Shown: positions 17,106 to 24,585 of the stretch, piece by piece | Numbering within the stretch: the stretch's first letter is position 1 | Layout: each line of letters begins with the position of its first letter | NCBI GenBank assembly: GCA_035512775.1 | Contig: DATKDI010000057.1 | Coordinates: 1 to 64,000 of the forward strand | Length of the DNA stretch: 64,000 nt | Reading direction: 5' to 3' | From: JAJNBA01 sp035512775 | Lineage (GTDB): Bacteria; Actinomycetota; UBA4738; HRBIN12 | The notes under the pieces: model-generated | The model's database searches: none | Told to the model about the DNA's origin: nothing | Seen by the model: the letters and a program-made list of their open reading frames with translations, nothing else | Made by a program: the position numbers and the translations under genes

Positions 17106-17764
17106 TTCGACTCGATCGTCGTGAAGCGACGCCACGCTTCGGCCCACCCGGCGTCGTCTCTCGGGAACCGCTCGAGGGGTCGGGAGGGATCGGTGCGCAG
17201 CCAGATCCCGAAGAACGTCCGTCCGTATCCGAGCAGGTAGTCCGATCCCGAATGGGTGTACTGGAGGACCTGGTCGTCCGACGGATCGGGCGCCGGAGCC
17301 GCCTGGGACGGTGATCCCATGGGAGCGCTCGCCGGCGCCGCCGGTGATGCGACGGGTTGCTGGCCCTCCGATCCGACCTGCTGATGGTTCGGCTCGAGGT
17401 TCACGAAGCGGATCCAGGCGCTCCGCCAACCGTCGTCGGTCCGCGGGAACCTCTCGACCGGGGCACCCGGAGCCTGCCGATCCCAGATGCCGAAGCTGTC
17501 CGCCACGTAGCCGAGCACGTACCGGAAGCCGGAGTGCGTGTATCGCGTCGGATCGGAGGACGACCCCGCAGCTGCGCTCGTGCCCACGGGAGCGGCCGAC
17601 GACGACGGTTCCGCGGCGGCCGGTGCAGCCGTGGTCGCGGTGCCGAGCGTCTCGGGCCGATGCTGCATCGCGGTGTCCGAATCGGCCCGGAGGTCGCTGA
17701 AGCAGTACCGGCACTTGATCGCGTCGTCCTGGATCTCCTCGGCGCAGTAGGGGCACTTCTTCAC
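17066..17764 (-). CDS. zinc-ribbon protein with duplicated 56-residue domain
   Basis: A 232-residue protein. The N-terminus is a zinc ribbon (KKCPYCAEEIQDDAIKCRYC, two CxxC pairs). After a low-complexity Ala/Ser/Pro linker come two homologous units. The first starts YTHSGFRYVLGYVADSFGIWDR and the second YTHSGSDYLLGYGRTFFGIWLR; both run through RFPR-D-DGW/AGW, AW-RF and a final E-N-V. The repeat looks like a small beta domain that holds a conserved GIW core. I do not recognise a named family. Start GTG at 17764 sits just after three 12-base repeats. It overlaps the convergent membrane gene by 40 bases. Confidence 0.7.
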   Translation of the reverse strand: MKKCPYCAEEIQDDAIKCRYCFSDLRADSDTAMQHRPETLGTATTAAPAAAEPSSSAAPVGTSAAAGSSSDPTRYTHSGFRYVLGYVADSFGIWDRQAPGAPVERFPRTDDGWRSAWIRFVNLEPNHQQVGSEGQQPVASPAAPASAPMGSPSQAAPAPDPSDDQVLQYTHSGSDYLLGYGRTFFGIWLRTDPSRPLERFPRDDAGWAEAWRRFTTIESNYAEVGLGSSGSA

Positions 17765-17778
17765 GATCGATCCCTTCT

Positions 17779-17814
17779 CGATCCTTGGCTCGATCCTTGG
17801 CTCGATCCTTGGCC
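17779..17814 (-). repeat. three-copy 12-base tandem repeat upstream of zinc-ribbon gene
   Basis: Read on the minus strand the unit is CCAAGGATCGAG, present three times head to tail between the terminator and the GTG at 17764. Each copy holds AAGGA, so the array presents repeated Shine-Dalgarno-like sequences. It is also in frame with the gene and would encode RIEP repeats if translation began further upstream. The last base of the 17803-17814 copy differs. Confidence 0.7.
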
Positions 17815-17846
17815 CGATATCGCGAGAGCGAAGGCTACCCCGAAAA

Positions 17847-17878
17847 GGAAGAGGCGGGCCCGGGGGCCCGCCTCTTCC
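17847..17878 (-). terminator. intrinsic terminator of the 17898-18527 gene
   Basis: Arms 17847-17861 (GGAAGAGGCGGGCCC) and 17864-17878 are perfect complements, a GC-rich stem of up to 15 base pairs. On the minus strand it is followed directly by TTTT. It lies 20 bases after the stop of the minus-strand membrane-protein gene. It is the clearest intrinsic terminator in the window. Confidence 0.85.
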
Positions 17879-17897
17879 AAGGTCATGCGGTGAACTG

Positions 17898-18527
17898 CTA
17901 CATGTCCGACGAGCCGGACGGCGGCATGCCGCCGCTCGGCGGAGGCGCGCTCGGCGGTGGGCTGCTGGGCGGTGGGCTGCTGGGCGGTGGGCTGCTGGGC
18001 GGCGTTCCGCCACCCATCGTCCCGCCACTCATCGTCCCGCCACCGGTGTCGCCCATCTGGAAGCCGCCACTCGACTGCACCTTCTGCCAGGCGCCGTACG
18101 CGATCGCGACCAGCAGGACGAGCCCGACGAAGGCGGCCCAACCCGGCGAGTTCGTCAGGACGAGGATGAACTTCAGGAGACCGAAACCTGCGACGCCGAG
18201 CCCCAGGAATCCGGTGATCTTCTCGGCGGACATCGTGCCCATGTTCATGTTTGCCATCGACCCGGTCATCGAAAGGACGCCGACGACCACGAGAGCGATC
18301 GCGAGAAGGCCGGCGATGAGGCCGGCGAAACTCCCGCTGCCGCTCCACATGTTGGCGGAGGCGCAGCCTCCACTCCCCACGATGTCCTCGAGCCCACCAA
18401 GATCGATGCAGAAGCGCTGCCATGGGAGGAAGCTATCGATGAGGAGCAGGATGCTGCCTCCTGCAAGCAGCTTCTCTGCGGTCGACATCTTCGACATGTC
18501 GAAGCCGGACGAGCCTGAACCTTCCAT
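17898..18527 (-). CDS. four-helix membrane protein with Ser/Pro-rich tail
   Basis: A 209-residue protein of unknown function. Hydrophobic helices lie at about 21-36, 65-86, 104-121 and 128-146. They are followed by a low-complexity C-terminal tail of Gly, Met, Thr, then PPSSP units (PPSSPPPSSPPPSSPPPSA). The tail is encoded by three exact 15-base repeats. A canonical AAAGGAG lies seven bases before the ATG, unusual among the mostly leaderless genes here. An intrinsic terminator follows. The loop between helices 1 and 2 has two Cys (FCIDLGGL and GGCASANM) that could form a disulfide. Confidence 0.7.
   Translation of the reverse strand: MEGSGSSGFDMSKMSTAEKLLAGGSILLLIDSFLPWQRFCIDLGGLEDIVGSGGCASANMWSGSGSFAGLIAGLLAIALVVVGVLSMTGSMANMNMGTMSAEKITGFLGLGVAGFGLLKFILVLTNSPGWAAFVGLVLLVAIAYGAWQKVQSSGGFQMGDTGGGTMSGGTMGGGTPPSSPPPSSPPPSSPPPSAPPPSGGMPPSGSSDM
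17956..18000. repeat. 3 x 15-base exact tandem repeat in a coding tail
   Basis: GGTGGGCTGCTGGGC occurs three times without mismatch at 17956-17970, 17971-17985 and 17986-18000. On the coding (minus) strand it encodes the PPSSP repeat of the membrane protein. The copy number may vary between strains since units stay in frame. Confidence 0.85.
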
Positions 18528-18607
18528 CTGCTGCTCCTTTCAGCCGCCGCGCACACGCGCGGCCAGGTGGTTCTCTACGGGTATCCAAGAGGCGCCCGGT
18601 GCCTGAG

Positions 18608-19288
18608 TCAAACACCCTGCCCCGGACGGGCTCCCATGACGACGTTCGCGATCCCGCCGGCCGCGGCGATCGTTCCACCCACGACGGCGACCCACGGGCC
18701 CCACGAGGCGACCTGGAACGTCGGCGGGAAGGCGATCGCGAGTGCCGAGACAGCGGCAATCGCCGTGCCGCCCACGATCGCGACCGTCGCTCCCGAGCGA
18801 GCTTCATGGTGATGGAACCACCATACCGCCGGCAACAGGATGCCCGCCGCGAGGGCGGCCCCCATCGACCATCGGAAGCTCGGGACCCACGCGCCGAACA
18901 TGCGGTCGCCGGCGCCCGTCTTCGTCCACGGGCCGGCCGTCGCAAGCAGGGCCAGGGCGGCACCGGCGACCGCCACCCACGAACCCACCAGCGTTCGGTC
19001 GGGCTCCGGAGGCGTCGTGATCGCGGGGTCGCCCAGTTCCGCGGCGAGGCACTCGGGGCCGAGCACGCGGCCCCGCACGGGTACCGCGCAGGCCATGCAG
19101 ACGGGCTCCTCACACGCGCTGCATCGCGCGACCGCCGGCCGGCCCGGATGATGGACGCACCGCTCGTGGAGCATCCCGTTGCTGACGGCGCCCCCGCCCG
19201 CAGGTCGCTCGTCCGGCGGCTCGGGAGCGGTCGTGCCCGGGTCCGGGTGCTGCGGTGAGGGCCCTCGGGCCCGTTCCTCGGCCTCCAC
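18608..19288 (-). CDS. B-box-like zinc-finger membrane protein
   Basis: A 226-residue protein. After about 35 low-complexity residues comes a Cys/His cluster, MLHERCVHHPGRPAVARCSACEEPVCMACAVPV, followed by GPECLAAE. This is the treble-clef B-box-like domain seen in several actinobacterial membrane proteins. Four hydrophobic helices follow (about 100-120, 137-153, 162-183 and 190-215). The GTG start at 19288 is chosen because a TACGCT box lies six bases upstream; an ATG at 19342 would overlap purN. Such proteins are often near rhomboid or DUF4190-like partners, but none is visible. Function unknown. Confidence 0.65.
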   Translation of the reverse strand: MEAEERARGPSPQHPDPGTTAPEPPDERPAGGGAVSNGMLHERCVHHPGRPAVARCSACEEPVCMACAVPVRGRVLGPECLAAELGDPAITTPPEPDRTLVGSWVAVAGAALALLATAGPWTKTGAGDRMFGAWVPSFRWSMGAALAAGILLPAVWWFHHHEARSGATVAIVGGTAIAAVSALAIAFPPTFQVASWGPWVAVVGGTIAAAGGIANVVMGARPGQGV

Positions 19289-19294
19289 GCCGAT

Positions 19295-19300
19295 AGCGTA
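19295..19300 (-). promoter_or_regulatory. -10-like box TACGCT (minus) of the B-box protein gene
   Basis: Six bases before the GTG start at 19288, which supports that start over the longer ATG form. Confidence 0.5.
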
Positions 19301-19325
19301 CGGCTTGCGTCCACGGTCCCTCTGG

Positions 19326-19331
19326 TAGCGT
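19326..19331 (+). promoter_or_regulatory. -10-like box TAGCGT of purN
   Basis: Nine bases before the ATG at 19341. Divergent with the B-box gene promoter. Confidence 0.45.
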
Positions 19332-19340
19332 GCCGCGTCC

Positions 19341-19949
19341 ATGGGGGAGCGGATCGCGGTGCTCGTTTCCGGTTCCGGGACGAACCTGCAAGCCCTCCTC
19401 GATCACCCCGTTTGCGGCTCCCGCATCGCGCTCGTGCTCTCCGACCGTCCGGACGTGAAAGCATTGGAACGGGCGGGATCCCATGGTGTCGAGTCCGCCG
19501 TGCTCCGGCCGGAGGACTACGAAGGGCGGGAGCCCTTCGACCGGGCTGTCGTGGACCTCCTCCGCGATCGTGGGATCGACGCCGTCCTGACGGCCGGCTA
19601 CATGCGACTGCTCGGTCCCGCGATGCTCGACGCCTATGGCGGCCGCTGGCTGAACGTGCACCCGTCGCTCCTCCCGGCGTTCCCGGGCATGCACGGGGTA
19701 GCCGACGCGCTCGCGTACGGCGTCAAGGTGACGGGCGTGACCGTCTTCCTCGTCGACGACGGGATGGACACGGGGCCGGTCGTTCTGCAGGAACCCATCG
19801 AGGTTCGTGAGGACGACGACTGGGATTCGTTGGAGGCTCGCGTCCACGAGGTCGAGCACCGCCTGCTCCCGGCCGCCACCGCCGCTCTCGTCGAGGGACG
19901 GATCCACGTCGACGGCCGCAAGGTGACGATCGACGGGGGACCGTCGTGA
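19341..19949 (+). CDS. purN: phosphoribosylglycinamide formyltransferase
   Basis: A 202-residue enzyme that transfers a formyl group from 10-formyl-THF to GAR, the third step of purine synthesis. VLVSGSGTNLQALLDHP is the phosphate-binding N-terminus. LTAGYMRLLGPAMLDAYGGRWLNVHPSLLPAFPGMHG contains the folate-site Asn and catalytic His of the NVHPSLLP motif. VDDGMDTGPVVLQEPI carries the catalytic Asp. Overlaps purH by GTGA. Confidence 0.95.
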   Translation: MGERIAVLVSGSGTNLQALLDHPVCGSRIALVLSDRPDVKALERAGSHGVESAVLRPEDYEGREPFDRAVVDLLRDRGIDAVLTAGYMRLLGPAMLDAYGGRWLNVHPSLLPAFPGMHGVADALAYGVKVTGVTVFLVDDGMDTGPVVLQEPIEVREDDDWDSLEARVHEVEHRLLPAATAALVEGRIHVDGRKVTIDGGPS

Positions 19950-21514
19950 CGGACGTCCGCGAGGTACGACGAGCCCTGCTCGCCGTCTACGACAAGGCCG
20001 GGGTGGTCGAGCTTGCTCGTGGGCTCGCCGAGATGGGTGTCTCGCTCGTGTCCTCGGGCGGAACCGCCGCCACCCTGCGCGAGGCCGGGCTGGAGGTGAC
20101 GGCCGTCGAGGAAGTCACGGGTTTCCCCGAGATGCTCGACGGACGCGTGAAGACGCTGCACCCCCGGATCCACGGAGGCTTGCTCGCCGACAAGCGCAAG
20201 CCGGAGCACCTGGACCAACTCGCGGAGCACGAGATCGAGCCCTTCGACCTCGTGGTCGTCAACCTGTATCCGTTCCGGGAGACGGTCGCTTCCGGGGCCG
20301 GGGTGGACGAGGTGATCGAGAAGATCGACATCGGCGGGCCCGCGATGGTTCGAGCCGCGGCGAAGAACTTCGAGTCGGTGGGTGTCGTGGTGGATCCGTC
20401 GGGATACCCCGAGGTCCTGGACGAGGTCCGTCTCCACGGCGGACTCTCTCGTGCGACTCGCGAGCGACTCGCCGCGGCCGCGTTCGCCCACACGGCCACA
20501 TACGACGCCGTGGTCGCCGGCTGGTTCGCCGAGCGGGCGGCGCCGGGAGCTTTGCCCGTGTTCTTCGGGCTCGCGTTGGAGAAGGTCGGCGACCTTCGCT
20601 ACGGGGAGAACCCGCACCAACGCGGCGCCTTGTACCGAGACGCATCCGGTCGTGGCGCCGTGGGCGGTGCCATGGATGACGGGCCGCTCGGGGGCTCCCG
20701 TGTACTTCAGGGCAAGGACATGTCGTTCAACAACTGGCTCGACGCGGATGCGGCGTATTCGCTCGTGGCCGCGCTCCCGCCTCGAGCGTGCGTCATCGTG
20801 AAGCACAACAACCCCTGTGGCGTGGCCGTCGCCGCCCAGCTGGACGAGGCGTACCGGCGAGCCTTCGAGTGTGACTCTGTCTCCGCCTTCGGCGGCATCG
20901 TGGCGTTCGACGCGCCGTGCACAGGGGCCGCCGCGGAGGCGATGCGCGACGTCTTCACCGAGGTCGTGATCGCGCCCGGCTACGAGCCGGAGGCTCTCGC
21001 CGCGTTCGGAAAGCGCCAGAACCTCCGTGTGCTCGAGGCGTCCCTTCCTGATGGTGGCGGCCTGGATGTGCGGACGATACCGGGAGGGGCGCTCGTGCAG
21101 GACCGCGATGTCGTGTCCGAGCGTCGCGAGGACTTCGTGGTCGTCTCCTCCCGAGAGCCGACCGAGGACGAGTGGCGCGACCTCTTGCTGGCCTGGACCA
21201 TCGCCTGGCGCGTGAAGTCGAACACCATCGTGCTGGTCCGCGATGGCGCGACCGTGGGGATCGGCGCAGGGCAGATGTCACGGGTGGACTCGTCGTGGAT
21301 CGCGACGCGGAAAGCCGGCGACCGCGCGAAGGGGGCGTCGCTCGCCTCGGACGCCTTCTTCCCGTTCCCCGACGCGCTCGAGGTGGCCGCCGACGCGGGC
21401 GCCACCGCCGTGATCCATCCGGGCGGCTCCAAGGGCGATGACGCGGTGCTCCAAGCGGCCGATGAGCGTGGCATGGCCGTTGTGCTCACGGGCCGCCGAC
21501 ACTTCCGGCACTGA
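19946..21514 (+). CDS. purH: bifunctional AICAR transformylase/IMP cyclohydrolase
   Basis: A 522-residue enzyme for the last two steps of IMP synthesis. The N-terminal cyclohydrolase (MGS-like) domain has ALLAVYDKAGVVELARGL, VSSGGTAATLREAGL and DGRVKTLHPRIHGGLLAD. The transformylase domain has DLRYGENPHQRGALY, VIVKHNNPCGVAVA with the catalytic Lys-His, and the C-terminal HPGGSKGDDAVLQAADERGMA. The GTG start at 19946 overlaps purN. It shares the folate pool with folD and metF just downstream. Confidence 0.97.
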   Translation: MTDVREVRRALLAVYDKAGVVELARGLAEMGVSLVSSGGTAATLREAGLEVTAVEEVTGFPEMLDGRVKTLHPRIHGGLLADKRKPEHLDQLAEHEIEPFDLVVVNLYPFRETVASGAGVDEVIEKIDIGGPAMVRAAAKNFESVGVVVDPSGYPEVLDEVRLHGGLSRATRERLAAAAFAHTATYDAVVAGWFAERAAPGALPVFFGLALEKVGDLRYGENPHQRGALYRDASGRGAVGGAMDDGPLGGSRVLQGKDMSFNNWLDADAAYSLVAALPPRACVIVKHNNPCGVAVAAQLDEAYRRAFECDSVSAFGGIVAFDAPCTGAAAEAMRDVFTEVVIAPGYEPEALAAFGKRQNLRVLEASLPDGGGLDVRTIPGGALVQDRDVVSERREDFVVVSSREPTEDEWRDLLLAWTIAWRVKSNTIVLVRDGATVGIGAGQMSRVDSSWIATRKAGDRAKGASLASDAFFPFPDALEVAADAGATAVIHPGGSKGDDAVLQAADERGMAVVLTGRRHFRH

Positions 21515-21541
21515 TCTCCCTCACGCACGGGAGGCAGCCGA

Positions 21542-21547
21542 TAGCAT
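21542..21547 (+). promoter_or_regulatory. -10-like box TAGCAT of folD
   Basis: Eight bases before the GTG at 21556, in the short gap after purH. Confidence 0.5.
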
Positions 21548-21555
21548 CCCGGGCC

Positions 21556-22422
21556 GTGACCGCCCGCATCCTCGACGGCAGAGCCGTCGCTGCGCAGATC
21601 CGCTCAGAGGTGTCCGAACGGGTACGCGCGCTCGCCGACCATGGGATCACGCCGGGCCTGGCCGCCGTCCTCGTGGGCGACGATCAAGCCTCTCGCATCT
21701 ATGTCGGCGCCAAGCACAAGGCCTGCGCGGACGTGGGCATCCACTCGGAGCAGGTGAACCTGCCCGGCTACGTGAGCCCGGGCGAGATGCTCGCCACGAT
21801 CCGACGCCTCAACCGTGATCCGGAGATCCACGGCATCATCGTCCAGCTCCCATTGCCCGCGCACCTGAACGAGCTGGAGGTGCAGCGCACGATGGCACCC
21901 GAGAAAGACGTCGACGGCCTCCATCCTTGGAACGTCGGGATGGTCGTGCGGGGCGAGGCGACGTTCCAGCCGGCCACTCCCTACGGGATCGTGGAGCTGC
22001 TGCTGCGGAGCGACATCTCCCTCGAAGGTGCCGAGGTCGTTGTCGTGGGCTACGGCGACCTGGTCGGCGCGCCGCTCTCGATCATGCTGGCGCAGGACTC
22101 GATCCGGGGGAACGCCACCGTGACGATCACGCACGTGAAGACGGCGGACCTCGGGACCCACACCCGCCGCGCGGACATCCTGGTCGCGGCGGCCGGGATC
22201 CCGAAGCTCATCACCGGCGACATGATCAAGCCCGGCGGCACGGTGATCGACGTGGGCGTCCACCGGACCGAGGACGGGCTCGTCGGCGACGTCCACTTCG
22301 ACGAGGCCGTCGAGGTGGCAGGAGCCATCACACCGGTCCCAGGCGGGGTCGGACCGATGACGGTCGCGATGCTCCTCGTGAACACGGTGACCGCCGGCGA
22401 GACACAGGCGTACGGAGGGTGA
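21556..22422 (+). CDS. folD: bifunctional methylene-THF dehydrogenase/methenyl-THF cyclohydrolase
   Basis: A 288-residue protein interconverting 5,10-methylene-, 5,10-methenyl- and 10-formyl-THF. SRIYVGAKHKACADVGI holds the catalytic Tyr and Lys. IIVQLPLPAHLNELEVQRTMAPEKDVDGLHPWNVGMV is the family hallmark. VVGYGDLVGAPLSIML replaces the usual GRSxxVG nucleotide loop, with YGD instead of GRS. The C-terminal ITPVPGGVGPMTVAMLLVNT closes the enzyme. It provides 10-formyl-THF for purN and purH. Overlaps metF by GTGA. Confidence 0.94.
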   Translation: MTARILDGRAVAAQIRSEVSERVRALADHGITPGLAAVLVGDDQASRIYVGAKHKACADVGIHSEQVNLPGYVSPGEMLATIRRLNRDPEIHGIIVQLPLPAHLNELEVQRTMAPEKDVDGLHPWNVGMVVRGEATFQPATPYGIVELLLRSDISLEGAEVVVVGYGDLVGAPLSIMLAQDSIRGNATVTITHVKTADLGTHTRRADILVAAAGIPKLITGDMIKPGGTVIDVGVHRTEDGLVGDVHFDEAVEVAGAITPVPGGVGPMTVAMLLVNTVTAGETQAYGG

Positions 22423-23336
22423 GCCCGAAGGGAGGCCGCCTCGCCGCGCTCCTGGACGCCGGCGAGTTCGTCGTCACCAGTGAGGTCGTGCCGCCGCGCT
22501 CGGGTGACGGTTCCAAGGTGTTCGAGGCTGCTCGCGGACTCGTCGGGTACGTGGACGCGGTCAACGTCACCGACAATCCGGCGTCGTCGCCGCACATGTC
22601 ACCGCTGGCCGGTGCCCGCTTCGTCCACGAAGCGGGCGCCGAGCCCACGCTCCAGCTCGTGTGCCGCGATCGCAACCGCCTTGCGATCACCGCGGACCTC
22701 CTGGGGGGGTGGGCGCTCGGCGCGCGCAACATCTTGGTGCTCGGCGGCGACCCGATGGACGTCGGGGACCATCCGGACGCCAAGCCTGTGTTCGACCTGG
22801 GGCCCGATCAGGTCGTCGAACTCGCGCGACGGATCCGCGACGAAGGCATCACGGGCGCGGGCGCCGAGATCGCGGATCCACCGCGGTACCTGATCGGCGT
22901 CGCCGACGTGCCGCTGTCCGATCCCTACGATCCGGCGAAGCTCGAAGCGAAGCTCGATGCGGGTGGCGACGTCGTGTGGACGCAGATCGTGTACGACGTC
23001 GACCGGCTGGGAGAGTGGGCGGATCTCGTCCGGCCACGGGGGATCTTCGAACGCGCGAAGGTGCTCGTCGGCCTCGTGCCGCTGCGGAGCCTCAAGAACG
23101 CTCGCTTCATGGACGGGCTGTTCGGCGTCCACGTCCCGCAGGGTGCCTTCGACGTGTTGGAGACCGCCGGGACCGAAGCGGAACGAGCAGGTCTCGAGTT
23201 CACGATCGATGTCGCGCAGCGGATCCGCCGGATCGACGGGATCTCGGGACTACACCTCATGGGGATCGGTCGAGACGACCTCGTCCGAGCGGTCGTGGAG
23301 GATGCCGGCCTGTTCCCTCGTCCGTCGACGGTCTGA
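22419..23336 (+). CDS. metF: methylenetetrahydrofolate reductase family protein
   Basis: A 305-residue TIM-barrel protein of the MTHFR family. FVVTSEVVPPRSGDGSKV gives the catalytic Glu region. VDAVNVTDNPASSPHMSPLAGA and LVCRDRNRLAITADLLGGWALGARNILVLGGDP match the FAD and folate site strands. GGDVVWTQIVYDVDRLGEW corresponds to the usual FxxTQxxFD. The GTG start overlaps the folD stop. The sequence has the (T/S)DNP-type signature of the methylene-THF reductase-like branch in actinobacteria and C1-utilisers, so the electron donor may not be NADH. Confidence 0.85.
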   Translation: MSPKGGRLAALLDAGEFVVTSEVVPPRSGDGSKVFEAARGLVGYVDAVNVTDNPASSPHMSPLAGARFVHEAGAEPTLQLVCRDRNRLAITADLLGGWALGARNILVLGGDPMDVGDHPDAKPVFDLGPDQVVELARRIRDEGITGAGAEIADPPRYLIGVADVPLSDPYDPAKLEAKLDAGGDVVWTQIVYDVDRLGEWADLVRPRGIFERAKVLVGLVPLRSLKNARFMDGLFGVHVPQGAFDVLETAGTEAERAGLEFTIDVAQRIRRIDGISGLHLMGIGRDDLVRAVVEDAGLFPRPSTV

Positions 23337-23341
23337 CCGCG

Positions 23342-24460
23342 CTAGGAGCGCGCTTCGAGGGGCACCCACTTCTGATGCGTCGGGCCGACGTACCGCGACC
23401 CGGGCCGGATCACCTTGTTGTCCGCGTACTGCTCGCGCACGTGGGCCGTCCAGCCGGCCATGCGGGCAGCGGCGAAGACCGGTGTCATCAGATCCGTCGG
23501 GATGCCGAGCACGTGGAACACGGCCGCCGCGTAGAAGTCCACGTTCGGGTACAGGCCTTTCTGCTCGAACGTCGCCTGCTCGATCGCCTCGGCGATCTCG
23601 TGCAGCTGGGACTTGCCGGCACGCTCACAGGCCGCCTCCGACAGCCGTTTCAGCACCTTGGCGCGAGGGTCGTAGGTCTTGTACACCGCGTGTCCGAACC
23701 CGAAGATCTTCTCGTGCCGCTCGAGGCGGTCGCGCACGTACGCCTCCGCGTTCTCCGGCTTGCCGACTTCCTCGAAGCTCTTCATCGCCTCCTCGTTGGC
23801 CCCGCCGTGCAGCGGACCCTTGAGCGTGCCGATCGCCGCGGTGATCGCGGAGAACATGTCGGCGAGCGTCGAGGCGACGATCCTCGCCGTGAAGGTGGAG
23901 GCGTTCATCGTGTGGTCCGCGTACAGGACGAACATGATGTCGAGCACCCGTGCGTCCTCCGGATCCGGCTCGGTGCCGTGCAGCATCCACAGGAAGTCGG
24001 CGGCATGGGGAAGCGCCGGGTTCGGTGTCACCGCCTCCAGGCCGGTCCGCAGTCGGTGATACGTCGTGATGAGGGACGCCGTCTTCGCGACGAGGCGGAG
24101 CGCCTTCCGCGCTTGCGCATCGGCCGACTCGTCCCACCCGTCGGGGTCGAACGCCGAGGCGGCCGAGACCGAGGTGCGGAGCATCGACATCGGGGACGTC
24201 TGCTCGGCCAGGGTCCTCATCAGTTGCACCTGGAACGGATGGAGATCGCGTTCGGTCGCGAGGAACGCGGCCATCCCCTCGAGCTCCGGCGCCGTGGGGA
24301 GCTCCAGGTGATGGAGGAGATAGACGACCTCCTCGAACGTGGAGTGCTCGGCCAGGTCCTGGATCTCGTAGCCGACGTAAGAGAGCGTGCCCTTCTCGCC
24401 GTCGATGTCGGAGAGCTTGGTGTCGGCTGCGATGACCTCTCGGAGCCCCTTGTCGGCCAC
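23342..24460 (-). CDS. gltA: citrate synthase (or 2-methylcitrate synthase)
   Basis: A 372-residue citrate synthase-family protein condensing oxaloacetate with acetyl-CoA. The catalytic residues are visible: His in TLKGPLHGGANEEAMKSF, His in GFGHAVYKTYDPRAKVLK, and Asp in GLYPNVDFYAAAVFHVLG. The length and the GYEIQDLAEHSTFEEVVYLL N-terminus match the short dimeric citrate/methylcitrate synthase branch, so propionyl-CoA use cannot be excluded. No prpB or prpD is nearby. Start GTG at 24460 with GGAGG four bases upstream. A TATCCT box near 24511 on the minus strand suggests a leader of about 45 bases. Convergent with metF, five bases apart. Confidence 0.88.
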   Translation of the reverse strand: MADKGLREVIAADTKLSDIDGEKGTLSYVGYEIQDLAEHSTFEEVVYLLHHLELPTAPELEGMAAFLATERDLHPFQVQLMRTLAEQTSPMSMLRTSVSAASAFDPDGWDESADAQARKALRLVAKTASLITTYHRLRTGLEAVTPNPALPHAADFLWMLHGTEPDPEDARVLDIMFVLYADHTMNASTFTARIVASTLADMFSAITAAIGTLKGPLHGGANEEAMKSFEEVGKPENAEAYVRDRLERHEKIFGFGHAVYKTYDPRAKVLKRLSEAACERAGKSQLHEIAEAIEQATFEQKGLYPNVDFYAAAVFHVLGIPTDLMTPVFAAARMAGWTAHVREQYADNKVIRPGSRYVGPTHQKWVPLEARS

Positions 24461-24585
24461 GATCCTCCGTTCTCCGCAGACCCGGTCGGACGGGCCCCTG
24501 CGAGACTGCCAGGATAGTCGGCGCCCCGTTGCGCTGACCCGACGCCCAGGCACACGCCGAGGCGAGACGACGAAAGAGGCATCTG

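Noticed and set aside
17779..18000. CRISPR-like array
   Set aside because: Units are 12 and 15 bases with no spacers, and one set is coding. These are simple tandem repeats.
22661..24517. Long plus-strand frames across metF and citrate synthase, and a similar one across 26845-28659
   Set aside because: Antisense to conserved TCA-cycle genes, with shadow-type composition and no domain pattern.
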